A stretch of 63,001 bases of DNA, from NCBI GenBank assembly GCA_947630835.1, contig CANRIZ010000015.1, forward strand, positions 1 to 63,001, given 5' to 3'. The stretch's first letter is position 1. Each line of letters starts with the position of its first letter. Below the pieces are notes generated by a model, which did no database searches, had not been told where the DNA came from, and saw only the letters and a program-made list of their open reading frames with translations. Origin of the DNA: an uncultured Clostridia bacterium (GTDB lineage Bacteria > Bacillota > Clostridia > Oscillospirales > Acutalibacteraceae). A program made the position numbers and the translations under genes. Shown here in pieces: positions 34,371-42,846 of this stretch.

Positions 34371-34420
34371 GGCGGCGCAAAGAGCGTATCTCTCTGCGCC
34401 GCCGTAATTTTTTTATTTTT
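34371..34420 (+). terminator. Strong intrinsic terminator closing the lysis cassette
   Basis: GGCGGCGCA (34371-34379) pairs perfectly with TGCGCCGCC (34395-34403), with AGAG/CTCT pairing inside. GTAATTTTTTTATTTTT follows. It isolates the cassette from the convergent dockerin gene. Confidence 0.88.
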
Positions 34421-34443
34421 CCGCAATAACAGCAGTTAATTGC

Positions 34444-36393
34444 TTATATGTTGTAAACAACTATTCCAACGGTTTGGTCATTGTGAACGCAAACGGTTAC
34501 CGCAATTTTTGCCGCAGTATTTACATAATAATCGTATCTTTCCACTGCGTTTTGCCTTGTTTCGTCAAATACAAATCCGTTGTTCAAAATTAATTCGACA
34601 TACCTTCCCAACGGTCCGTTTTTATTAATATCGGAAGCGTTGTATACAAATTCAACATAGCCGTTTTCGTCAAACTCCGGAATTTCCGTTTCGTTTATAT
34701 CGTAAAATACGGTTTTCGTGGGCGAAATGCCGAGCAACACTCCCAAGTCGGGCACGCTTTCATAATATTTATAGCTGTTTACCTTTACGCTTTCGGTTTC
34801 GGTCGTCAATAAATATGAGCCCGCGATATTTTGCAAAATCCGTTTTGCGTCGACAACGGAAAGCTTTTTGTCGCCGTTTACGTCAGCCGTTTTTACTGCG
34901 TATTCTCCGAGGGACGCGGAACCCGAAATCGCCTGCAATACCGCTTTTGCGTCAACAACGGATATTTTTCCGTCGATGTTGACGTCGCCGAAGCGTATAA
35001 GCTCGTTGAGGGTTAATTCAACGGCGCTGTAATCCGAAACGGTAAACGTCAACGCCGTTTCGTTTGATAAAATTCCCGATTTTGAAACGGCTCTGAAGCT
35101 TAAATTATATTCCATAGGCTTATTAAAGCTCAGACTGTTTCCTTCTAAATCCTGCCACTCGCCGCCGTTAAATTTATATTGGTATTTTAAAATATTGGCG
35201 TCGTCGTCCGAAGAAAGAGTAATGTTTACCCTGCCCTTGGCTTTATCGCCGTTTTTAATTTCAACGCCGCCGGAGCTTGCGCTTACGTTAAGCACGGGAA
35301 CGGGCAATGGCTTTGCGTTATCGGGGTCGTACGCATTTTTGCTAAGCTCCGGATAGCCGACTATTATATTCACTTTCTCGCCCTGCTCGTTAGGTATATA
35401 AAATCTGTTCCCGTCCGTGACATGGGTTACCGAAAAAGCGTCAAGATAAGAGTCTGCGGTATCGCTGCCGACAAGGAAATACTCGTTTTTATTAGGGTTA
35501 TCGTCCATCCAGGTAGTATCCACGGCGTACCATTTGCCGTCCTCCATTTGGACGTAATTCCACGCATGGCCGCCGCCCGAAAGCACGCCGGGAACATTGT
35601 ACGTATATCCCAAGCCCACAACGATAAGCGAGGGAATATTGTTTGCGTCGCAAATCATTTTAAAAGCCTTTGAATAACCGTCGCAAACAACTCTGTGCGG
35701 TTCAAGCAGGCAGTAGGACGGATAAAAATATTGATCGTCCTCATCCGTGGCTTCATAGGCATAGTCCGTCATTTCGCAAATTCCGTCCGCTATGCTCCTG
35801 ACCTGCTCGTATCTCGTTTTGCCGCTTACCGTAAAGCTTTCTGCCGCGTTTAAGGTATCGTTATACTCCTTTTTTAATTTTTCAAAGCTTCCCGTATGAG
35901 AAGCGCCGTCGACAAAATCGAATATAAGCCAAAGATTTTCGTCATTCGCTCTTTGTTCCGCTCTGACGTCGTAAGGAAAATCAAGCAGCCAATAGAATTG
36001 AGGCGTATCGTCAACAATCGCCGCCAACGCCGTATACAGAGCCATCCGCATTTTGAACGCGTCAAGGTCAAAATCCTCGCCGTTGGTGATTTCAACGGAA
36101 AAATCACCGTCCTTGGTGTTAACGCCGCTTTGCTGGTTTACAATGCCGTTGTAAATTATTTTTTCGGTTTGCGTAAGCCCGTCGTAAAATCTGTACGGAG
36201 AACCGTTTGTAAACTTATCTTTTACGCTCGAAAAATTTTTGTTGATTTCCTTTATGAGCATTCCCGCGTTATGCCCGTCGCCCGCCCTGCTTACGACAAG
36301 GCTCTTGGGCTGCGCCGCAAAAGCGCCCGCGGGCAAAGCGGAAATAATCATAACCGCCGCAACAAATATACTGAACAGTTTACGTTTTTTCAT
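34444..36393 (-). CDS. Secreted transglutaminase-like protein with dockerin domain
   Basis: The 649-residue protein has a signal peptide (KKRKLFSIFVAAVMIISALP, then AGAFAA). The transglutaminase-like domain has the triad Cys237 (RVVCDGYSKAF), His276 (GGHAWNYV) and Asp292 (AVDTTWMDD). A beta-rich domain follows (about 375-455). A type I dockerin-like module at about 464-530 has two calcium loops (GDVNIDGKISVVDAKAVLQ; ADVNGDKKLSVVDAKRILQ). A further domain of about 110 residues follows the dockerin. ATG at 36393 has AGGAG 8 bp upstream. It is in the operon of the hydrolase upstream. The dockerin suggests anchoring to a cohesin scaffold, but no cohesin gene is seen here. Confidence 0.85.
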   Translation of the reverse strand: MKKRKLFSIFVAAVMIISALPAGAFAAQPKSLVVSRAGDGHNAGMLIKEINKNFSSVKDKFTNGSPYRFYDGLTQTEKIIYNGIVNQQSGVNTKDGDFSVEITNGEDFDLDAFKMRMALYTALAAIVDDTPQFYWLLDFPYDVRAEQRANDENLWLIFDFVDGASHTGSFEKLKKEYNDTLNAAESFTVSGKTRYEQVRSIADGICEMTDYAYEATDEDDQYFYPSYCLLEPHRVVCDGYSKAFKMICDANNIPSLIVVGLGYTYNVPGVLSGGGHAWNYVQMEDGKWYAVDTTWMDDNPNKNEYFLVGSDTADSYLDAFSVTHVTDGNRFYIPNEQGEKVNIIVGYPELSKNAYDPDNAKPLPVPVLNVSASSGGVEIKNGDKAKGRVNITLSSDDDANILKYQYKFNGGEWQDLEGNSLSFNKPMEYNLSFRAVSKSGILSNETALTFTVSDYSAVELTLNELIRFGDVNIDGKISVVDAKAVLQAISGSASLGEYAVKTADVNGDKKLSVVDAKRILQNIAGSYLLTTETESVKVNSYKYYESVPDLGVLLGISPTKTVFYDINETEIPEFDENGYVEFVYNASDINKNGPLGRYVELILNNGFVFDETRQNAVERYDYYVNTAAKIAVTVCVHNDQTVGIVVYNI

Positions 36394-36419
36394 ACTGTGC
36401 GCTCCTTGCAAGGTATTTG

Positions 36420-37736
36420 TCAATTTGTATTTTGCTCAAAGAATTCAAGCATTTCGTCTATAGTCCTTTTGCTTTCCTCAAGCTCGGGATAGGCTACGCT
36501 TGTAATATGCCCGGAGGATTTATTAAAAGTCAAGCCCCAGTCCCTGAAAGTATGCTTAACGCCGTTTTCGTTTAACGCCTCGTTGAACATAACCGACGAA
36601 GCGTGGAGAAAATCCCTTGAACAGGTAACCACATAACAGGGGGGAAGCTTGCCAAGAGGAAGCGCCTCCTGCGGCTGTAAGTAATTATAGCACTCGGCGT
36701 TTTTGTAGTCAAAGCCCAAATATGAGGAAATAAGGGGAGAATTTACCCCGTTTTTCATATCGTACATACCGGAAACCAAACCGAGAGCGTCTATTGAAAG
36801 TCCCGACGGTTCAACGCCGTAAATCTGCCGTAATTTTTCGCTTGAATCGACAAGAGGGACGTAATAAGCAAGGTTGCCGCCGGCGGAATCCCCGGTTACA
36901 TAGACCTTATCAAGATTTATATTATACTTTCGGGCATTGTCGTGTATCCACTTAAACGCCGCCGAAACGTCCTGCACCTGCGAGGGATAAAGCACGTCGG
37001 GGCAAAGCCTGTAATTAAGCGTAACCACGGTGTACCCTCTTTTTGCAAGCACGGAAGCGTAAACCCTGTTTGAGTCCTTATCGCCCATCATAAGCCCGCC
37101 GCCGTGAATATCTATGATTACCGGAAGCGGAGATTTTGTGTTTTCGGGATAAAAGACGTCAAGCATATGCTCGTTCGTGCCGTCGTCAATATACGGTATA
37201 TCCTCAAGCCTTGTAACGCCCTTTTCCATACTTTGAGAATTTACCCTGTTTTCGTCGAAAACCGTTACCATATCCCAAATTATAGAAATAGCCGCCGTAA
37301 CGAAGCCCTTGTTTGTAAGCTCGCCCATAGCCTTGGAGTCCATTTCGTTGAGCTTGGTATCGAGTTGAAAAAGCCCGTTGAATATCTCGGCAAATCTTTT
37401 TTCATTGCCGGCAGAGTCGTCAACGTCCGTCCCGTTTACAATCAGACCTTTGAGAAATATATAAAAATCGGTAAAAACGCTTTTAACGCTCTTGATAAAT
37501 TCCTTATCGTCGGAAAGATCGGTTGAATTTATGAGCTTATCGAGCGTTTCTCTCTTTGAATAAAACTCTTTTTCGATTTCGCCGTAGCTGCCGTATTTAA
37601 TCTCGGTATGCGAACCGCTTTCGACGGCTCTGGCAAAATCCGACCTTTTTGCAAAAACATTTGTCTGGCGGCATATGCCGAAGGTAAATGCGGCGACAAG
37701 CAGCATGCCGACAATTCTGTTTAAGCTCCTTTTCAT
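36420..37736 (-). CDS. Exported alpha/beta hydrolase, HSL-type esterase
   Basis: The protein (438 residues) begins with a hydrophobic segment (NRIVGMLLVAAFTFGIC) that may be a signal peptide or anchor. The C-terminal half has HGGGLMMGDKDSNR (oxyanion hole HGGG), the nucleophile in VTGDSAGGNLAYY, and a likely catalytic His in SSGHITSVAYPE, which together indicate a hormone-sensitive-lipase-type carboxylesterase. The N-terminal 170 residues are a helical extension not part of the core fold. Its ATG overlaps the stop of the small gene upstream. Confidence 0.85.
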   Translation of the reverse strand: MKRSLNRIVGMLLVAAFTFGICRQTNVFAKRSDFARAVESGSHTEIKYGSYGEIEKEFYSKRETLDKLINSTDLSDDKEFIKSVKSVFTDFYIFLKGLIVNGTDVDDSAGNEKRFAEIFNGLFQLDTKLNEMDSKAMGELTNKGFVTAAISIIWDMVTVFDENRVNSQSMEKGVTRLEDIPYIDDGTNEHMLDVFYPENTKSPLPVIIDIHGGGLMMGDKDSNRVYASVLAKRGYTVVTLNYRLCPDVLYPSQVQDVSAAFKWIHDNARKYNINLDKVYVTGDSAGGNLAYYVPLVDSSEKLRQIYGVEPSGLSIDALGLVSGMYDMKNGVNSPLISSYLGFDYKNAECYNYLQPQEALPLGKLPPCYVVTCSRDFLHASSVMFNEALNENGVKHTFRDWGLTFNKSSGHITSVAYPELEESKRTIDEMLEFFEQNTN

Positions 37737-37855
37737 TTTTTGTGACCCCTGAACAGCGCTGCGGCGGCGGAAACGATATACATAACTATATCCGACGTTC
37801 TTGTGTTTCTGAAAATATCTGTTATTTTGTCAAGGTAATCGCCCAAAGTTTTCAT
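37733..37855 (-). CDS. 40-residue small protein coupled to the hydrolase gene
   Basis: A short open frame reads MKTLGDYLDKITDIF, then RNTRTSDIVMYIVSAAAALF and RGHKK. Its stop (TGA) overlaps the hydrolase ATG in an ATGA junction, the usual sign of translational coupling. AAAGGA lies about 11 bp before the ATG. The C-terminal half has one hydrophobic stretch (about 25-35) with basic residues after it, consistent with a peripheral or single-pass membrane peptide. No family is recognised. Confidence 0.6.
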   Translation of the reverse strand: MKTLGDYLDKITDIFRNTRTSDIVMYIVSAAAALFRGHKK

Positions 37856-37918
37856 TTAAAGCTATATCCTTTCTTAAAAAACGATTTAAACCGCCGCGCA
37901 GGAAATTATAAAAATGCG

Positions 37919-40327
37919 TTATTTTGCAACTATATTGACAAGTCTGCCCTTAACGTAGATTTCTTTTATAATGTTTTTGCCCTCGATTTCCGCCTTAACC
38001 TTTTCATCCTGCTTTGCCGCAGAAATTGCGTCCGAGTCGGAAATATCGGTTGCCACGTTTATCTTTGCGCGGATTTTACCGTTGATTTGCACCGCGATTT
38101 CAACCGTATCGTCAACGCATTTTTCCTCGTCAAATTCGGGCCATACGCCGTCCGAAGCGAGCATTTTGCCGAAGCCCTGCCGTTCCCACATTTCCTCCGT
38201 TATATGCGGCGCGAACGGGTTTACAATAAGCAAAAGGCTTTTAAGCTCCGCACGGTTGATTTTACCGTTATCGTAAATTGTGTTGAGAAGCGTCATAACG
38301 GAAGCTATTGCGGTGTTGAATTTCATACTTTCTATATCTTCCGTAACCTTTTTAATCGTCTTGTGCATGGAGGAGGAAAGCTCCTTTGAATATTCGTCGC
38401 CGTCTGCGAGCATTTCCTGAAGCTTCCATATTCTGTCGATAAATCTCTTGCAGCCCTTAACGCTTGATTCGCTCCAGGGCGCGGCCTGCTCGTAATCGCC
38501 CATAAACAAAACATAGGTGCGTAAAACGTCGGCGCCGTACACGTCGACAACCTCGTTGGGGTCTATGACGTTGCCCCTCGATTTACTCATCTTAACGCCG
38601 TCGGGTCCTAAAATAAGCCCCTGCGCCGTTCTCTTTAAATACGGCTCTTTAAATGGTACCGCGCCTATATCATAAAGGAATCTGTGCCAAAATCTTGAAT
38701 AGATAAGATGCCTTGTAACGTGCTCCATACCGCCGTTGTACCAGTCCACGGGGCCCCAGTAATTGAGCTTATCCATATCGGCGAGCGCAGATGAATTGTG
38801 CGGGTCGATATAGCGTAAGAAATACCAGCTTGAGCCCGCCCACTGCGGCATGGTGTCGGTTTCACGCTTTGCGTCCTTACCGCACTTGGGGCATTTGCAA
38901 TTTACAAAGGACTCGATTTTTGCAAGCGGACTTTCGCCGTCCTGACCGGGTTCAAAGTTTTCAACCTCGGGAAGCTTTAACGGAAGATCCTTGTAATCCA
39001 CGGGAACCATTCCGCAATCGGGACAATACACAATCGGAATAGGCTCGCCCCAGTAACGCTGACGGTTGAACGCCCAGTCCTTCATCTTGTACTGAACGCC
39101 GCCCTCGCCTATGCCTTTTTCGGTAAGATAATCTATCATCTTGGCTATTGAATCTTTTTTGTTAGTCATACCGTTAAGGAAGCCGGAATTAACCATCTCG
39201 CCGTCGCCCGTGTACGCTTCGACGGAAATATCCCCTCCCTTAATTACCTCGATAATATCTATACCGAATTTCTTTGCAAAATCATAGTCCCTCTGGTCGT
39301 GCGCAGGAACCGCCATAATAGCGCCCGTGCCGTAGCCCATCATTACATAGTCGGATATGTAAATGGGTATATCCTTGCCGTTTACTGGATTTTTTGCGGT
39401 GAAGCCTTCAAGCCTTACGCCCGTCTTATCCTTAACGAGCTGTGTGCGCTCGAACTCGGTTTTCTTTGCACATTCCTCACGGTACGCCTTAACCTCGTCC
39501 ATATTTTTGATAATGCCGGCGTACTTGTCTATCATAGGATGCTCCGGCCCCATGACCATAAAGGTTACGCCGAAAAGCGTGTCGGGACGGGTGGTGTAAA
39601 TCCTGAAGCTCTCATCGGCTTCGTTTACCGCAAAGGTTACGAAAGCACCCCTCGATTTGCCTATCCAATTCTCCTGCTGAAGCTTGATATTCGGAAGATA
39701 GTCAACCTCCTCAAGCCCTTCAAGAAGCTTGTCGGCATACTCGGTAATTCTCAAATACCAAACATCCTTTGATTTTTGGACTATATCGCTGTGGCATATA
39801 TCGCACTTACCGCCCTGTGAATCCTCGTTTGAAAGCACAACCTTGCACGACGGGCAATAGTTTACAAGGGTTTTGTCACGAAACGCAAGACCGTTTTCAA
39901 ACATTTTGAGGAAAATCCACTGAGTCCACTTGTAGTAATCCTCCTGAGTGGTATCTATTACTCTTGTCCAGTCAAACGAAAAGCCGACCCTTTTAAGCTG
40001 AGAGGTAAACTTTTCGATGTTCATATCCGTTACTTTTCTCGGATGAACGCCCGTCTTTATGGCGTAATTTTCGGTGGGCAGGCCGTAAGCGTCAAAGCCT
40101 ATCGGAAAAAGCACGTTATAGCCCTGAAGCCGTCTTTTTCTCGAAACGACCTCAAGCCCGGAATACGCCTTGATATGACCTACATGCATACCCGCGCCCG
40201 ACGGATACGGAAATTCGACAAGGGCGTAAAACTTCGGCTTATCCGAATTGTCCCGAGCATGGAAAACGCCCGCCTGCTCCCACTTATCCTGCCATTTTTT
40301 CTCGATTTGTTTAAAATTGTAATCCAT
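37919..40327 (-). CDS. leuS: Leucyl-tRNA synthetase
   Basis: LeuS charges tRNA-Leu. The 802-residue protein has the HIGH motif HVGH at residues 48-51 (PSGAGMHVGHIKAY), an editing CP1 insertion, a Zn-type element CPSCKVVL...CDICH, and KMSKS at about 579-583 in GVKMSKSRGN. It is the last gene of the long minus-strand housekeeping run, 41 bp after rsfS. That gap is too short for a T-box leader. Confidence 0.96.
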   Translation of the reverse strand: MDYNFKQIEKKWQDKWEQAGVFHARDNSDKPKFYALVEFPYPSGAGMHVGHIKAYSGLEVVSRKRRLQGYNVLFPIGFDAYGLPTENYAIKTGVHPRKVTDMNIEKFTSQLKRVGFSFDWTRVIDTTQEDYYKWTQWIFLKMFENGLAFRDKTLVNYCPSCKVVLSNEDSQGGKCDICHSDIVQKSKDVWYLRITEYADKLLEGLEEVDYLPNIKLQQENWIGKSRGAFVTFAVNEADESFRIYTTRPDTLFGVTFMVMGPEHPMIDKYAGIIKNMDEVKAYREECAKKTEFERTQLVKDKTGVRLEGFTAKNPVNGKDIPIYISDYVMMGYGTGAIMAVPAHDQRDYDFAKKFGIDIIEVIKGGDISVEAYTGDGEMVNSGFLNGMTNKKDSIAKMIDYLTEKGIGEGGVQYKMKDWAFNRQRYWGEPIPIVYCPDCGMVPVDYKDLPLKLPEVENFEPGQDGESPLAKIESFVNCKCPKCGKDAKRETDTMPQWAGSSWYFLRYIDPHNSSALADMDKLNYWGPVDWYNGGMEHVTRHLIYSRFWHRFLYDIGAVPFKEPYLKRTAQGLILGPDGVKMSKSRGNVIDPNEVVDVYGADVLRTYVLFMGDYEQAAPWSESSVKGCKRFIDRIWKLQEMLADGDEYSKELSSSMHKTIKKVTEDIESMKFNTAIASVMTLLNTIYDNGKINRAELKSLLLIVNPFAPHITEEMWERQGFGKMLASDGVWPEFDEEKCVDDTVEIAVQINGKIRAKINVATDISDSDAISAAKQDEKVKAEIEGKNIIKEIYVKGRLVNIVAK

Positions 40328-40368
40328 AATCGCGTCCCTCTGTATATGAATAGTTAATTTTTATCTGT

Positions 40369-40725
40369 TTAATTGTCGCTTAACCAATCAGAAACGTCAA
40401 CGTCCTGCGCGTCCTGCCAGAGCTTTTCAAGATTGAACAGCTCCCTGTTGTCGGGCGTAAAGATATGGCATACGACGTCGGCATAGTCCAAAAGTATCCA
40501 GCCCGTCGCCCTGCCCTCGATATTTTTGGGCTTAACGCCGAGCTCGGAAAGCTTATCTTCAACCTCCTCGGCAAGCGACTTTACATGCGTTGAAGACGTG
40601 CCGCCCGCTATTATAAAATAATCTGCAATGGAGGTTAAATCCGTAATTTTAAGCACCTTGATATCGGCAGCTTTTTTTGAATCAAGAATTTTAACGATAT
40701 TTTCTACTATTTCATCTGTCGTCAT
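40369..40725 (-). CDS. rsfS: Ribosomal silencing factor RsfS
   Basis: RsfS binds L14 of the large subunit and blocks joining of subunits when nutrients are scarce. The protein (118 residues) has the family core: KITDLTSIADYFIIAGGTSS and WILLDYADVVCHIF with the conserved tail. It overlaps yqeK by 14 bp and belongs to the conserved yhbY-nadD-yqeK-rsfS order. Confidence 0.94.
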   Translation of the reverse strand: MTTDEIVENIVKILDSKKAADIKVLKITDLTSIADYFIIAGGTSSTHVKSLAEEVEDKLSELGVKPKNIEGRATGWILLDYADVVCHIFTPDNRELFNLEKLWQDAQDVDVSDWLSDN

Positions 40726-41320
40726 CTTTTTTACTTCCTTTCTCTTTTTTCATTTTAAGTACGGTTTCATTATATGCAAAAAGGCTGTCGGGATCAATAA
40801 CGCCCAATCGGTTAACCTGTTTTGTTACGGTATATTGCAAGCCGTACAGCATAGCCTCGTCAAGGCTTCTTTCCGCCTTTTCCCTCATAACGTCGGCGTC
40901 GGGATAATCCCTGTCGGCAGAGGTGTAATCCGCAATATAAACCACCTTGTCAAGCAGACTCATACCCGCCCGCGCCGTTGTGTGATACCGCACGGCGGAA
41001 AGTATCTCCTCGTCCTCGACCCCAAGCTCGAAGCGCAAAAACAGCTCGCCGCTTTGGGCGTGCCATACAGGCGAGTTTGCAAGCTGAGTTTCGCTCATTT
41101 TGCCGTCGTACTTTTCGATAAGCCTTTTTTGAAAATCAATATCCGTATCTTTCATTATATCGTGAATAAGTCCGGCAGTAAAGGCTTTTTCTTCATCTGC
41201 GCCGTATTTTTTTGCAAGTTTTTTTGCCTGCTCGGCGACATTAACGCTGTGATTAAAACGGTATTCGGATAATCTTTTCTTTATTTCTTCAAGGAATTCA
41301 TCGTTTCTTTCGGTATCCAT
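40712..41320 (-). CDS. yqeK: YqeK-type HD-domain diadenosine tetraphosphatase
   Basis: The 202-residue protein has an HD fold with HSVNVAEQA, GLIHDIMKD and YHTTARAGMSLLDKVVYIAD, metal ligands typical of the YqeK family, which hydrolyses Ap4A symmetrically. ATG at 41320 has AGGGG a few bases before it and is preferred to a TTG at 41338. It overlaps the nadD stop by 23 bp and lies in a conserved gene order. Confidence 0.93.
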   Translation of the reverse strand: MDTERNDEFLEEIKKRLSEYRFNHSVNVAEQAKKLAKKYGADEEKAFTAGLIHDIMKDTDIDFQKRLIEKYDGKMSETQLANSPVWHAQSGELFLRFELGVEDEEILSAVRYHTTARAGMSLLDKVVYIADYTSADRDYPDADVMREKAERSLDEAMLYGLQYTVTKQVNRLGVIDPDSLFAYNETVLKMKKEKGSKKDDDR

Positions 41321-41927
41321 AAATGCCCCTGTCCTCAATATATTTACAGACCTTTTCGTTAAGATATTTGCTCACGTCGCCGCCCGAAGAAAGCAATTCC
41401 CTAAGCTTTGTCGAGCTGATTTCCAAAGGCTCGCAGGGCGAAATTATTATCCCGCCGCCCTCAAGGCCGTCTGTTTTGACATTAAGTCGGGAAATGGCGT
41501 AGCTTTTGAGCCTATCGAGGTCGTCTCCGTTCTCCCTTGAAGCCACGCAAAGGGTGCAGCCGCGCATAATTTCCTCATATCTGTACCACTTGTCGAAGCA
41601 TAGGAACATATCCGAGCCGATAATCAAATAAAAATCGTCGTCCGGGTATTTTTCCCTAAGCTCCCTTAAAGTAAAAACGGTATAGCTGTCCGAGCTTCGG
41701 TCGATTTCCATACGGCTTACTTCATATTTGGGGTCGCAAAAGGCGAGAACGCACATCTCATACCTGTTTTCATCGTCTGCAAGATTTTCCCACGGCTTAT
41801 GAACGGGTTTCTTGTCGGGAATTATCAAAACCCTGTCAAGCCCGAGCCTTTCGGTAAAATCGTTTACTATCCTTTCGTGTCCCCTGTGCGGCGGATTGAA
41901 TGTTCCGCCGAAAATGCCTGTTTTCAT
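41298..41927 (-). CDS. nadD: Nicotinate-nucleotide adenylyltransferase
   Basis: NadD adenylylates nicotinate mononucleotide, upstream of nadE in the same pathway. The 209-residue protein has the nucleotidyltransferase motif GGTFNPPHRGH (the HXGH-type site) at the N terminus and SSTKLRELLSSG, the ISSTxIR-type second motif, near the C terminus. It overlaps yqeK and follows yhbY by 3 bp. Confidence 0.96.
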   Translation of the reverse strand: MKTGIFGGTFNPPHRGHERIVNDFTERLGLDRVLIIPDKKPVHKPWENLADDENRYEMCVLAFCDPKYEVSRMEIDRSSDSYTVFTLRELREKYPDDDFYLIIGSDMFLCFDKWYRYEEIMRGCTLCVASRENGDDLDRLKSYAISRLNVKTDGLEGGGIIISPCEPLEISSTKLRELLSSGGDVSKYLNEKVCKYIEDRGIYGYRKKR

Positions 41928-41930
41928 AGC

Positions 41931-42227
41931 TTATCTTTTTGCGGGCTTCTTTTCGTGAAGCTTGGGATTATATCTGTAAAAAATCATAACGCCGCCTATT
42001 ACCGCGACGACCTGCGAGCCCGTCCTGTTTGCAAGCTCCTCGGCAACCTTGCCCGCGGACTCCGGGCAGGTATCCCGCAGGACCTTTATTTTTATAAGCT
42101 CTCTTGCCGTAAGCGCGTCGTCCGTCTGCTTAACAAGCGCGTCAGAAATTCCGCCCTTACCCACTTGAAACAGAGCTTCAAGCGAATTTGCCCGAGCCCT
42201 CAGACCTGCTCTTTCCTTGCTTGTCAT
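41931..42227 (-). CDS. yhbY: YhbY-family RNA-binding protein (CRM domain)
   Basis: The 98-residue protein is a CRM-domain protein associated with large-subunit assembly in the family. Visible elements are SLEALFQVGKGGISDALVKQ and ELIKIKVLRD, then QVVAVIGGVMIFYR. It is 3 bp before nadD, as in Bacillus yqeI-nadD. Confidence 0.93.
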   Translation of the reverse strand: MTSKERAGLRARANSLEALFQVGKGGISDALVKQTDDALTARELIKIKVLRDTCPESAGKVAEELANRTGSQVVAVIGGVMIFYRYNPKLHEKKPAKR

Positions 42228-42252
42228 AACTGCTCCTTTAACAAAAACAAAA

Positions 42253-42846
42253 TTACTTTTTTAAATATTCGGGCAATTTTTTTGCAAATTCACGCAAAGC
42301 GTTGCCCCTATGGCTTATTTTATCCTTTTCCTCGGGTGAAAATTCCGCAAACGCCCTGCCGCCGATATAAAAAAGCGGATCGTAGCCGAAGCCGTTTTCG
42401 CCCTTTTCCTCAAAGCCTATCAAACCGTGACATTCTCCCCTTACGGTAAATTCTCTGCCGTCGGGGAACACGCAGCAGACGCAGGCGACGTATTTTGCGG
42501 TTCTGTCCGAAGCCTTAACGTCCTTTAAGCAATCAAGCAATTTTCGGTTGTTCTTTTCGTCGTTGCCGTGATCGCCCGCAAACCTTGCCGAATACACGCC
42601 CGGAGCGCCGTCAAGAGCGTCAACCATAAGCCCGGAATCGTCCGCAATGCAGGGCATACCGCTTTCCATACAGCCGGACCGCGCCTTTAGACGGGCGTTT
42701 TCCTCAAAGCTTGTACCCGTTTCCTCAACGTCCGTTAAATCTATACCCGCTTCGTCTGCGGTTTTTACCGAAACGCCGAGCGGCGAAAGTATCCTTTCAA
42801 GCTCGGCTCTTTTTTTCATATTATGAGTGGCGATTAAAAAGTCCAA
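42253..42846 (-). CDS. rdgB: XTP/dITP diphosphatase (RdgB/HAM1)
   Basis: The enzyme hydrolyses non-canonical purine nucleoside triphosphates to monophosphates. The 197-residue protein begins MDFLIATHNMKK, like the family's T(G/H)N motif, and has IADDSGLMVDALDGAPGVYS and GFGYDPLFY, with SHRGNALREF near the C terminus. It overlaps the ftsY 3' end by 26 bp. Confidence 0.95.
   Translation of the reverse strand: MDFLIATHNMKKRAELERILSPLGVSVKTADEAGIDLTDVEETGTSFEENARLKARSGCMESGMPCIADDSGLMVDALDGAPGVYSARFAGDHGNDEKNNRKLLDCLKDVKASDRTAKYVACVCCVFPDGREFTVRGECHGLIGFEEKGENGFGYDPLFYIGGRAFAEFSPEEKDKISHRGNALREFAKKLPEYLKK

Noticed and set aside
40328-40368. T-box leader before leuS (and 8845-8871 before argS)
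   Set aside because: The gaps are 41 and 27 bp, far too short for a T-box, and no terminator/antiterminator pair is visible.
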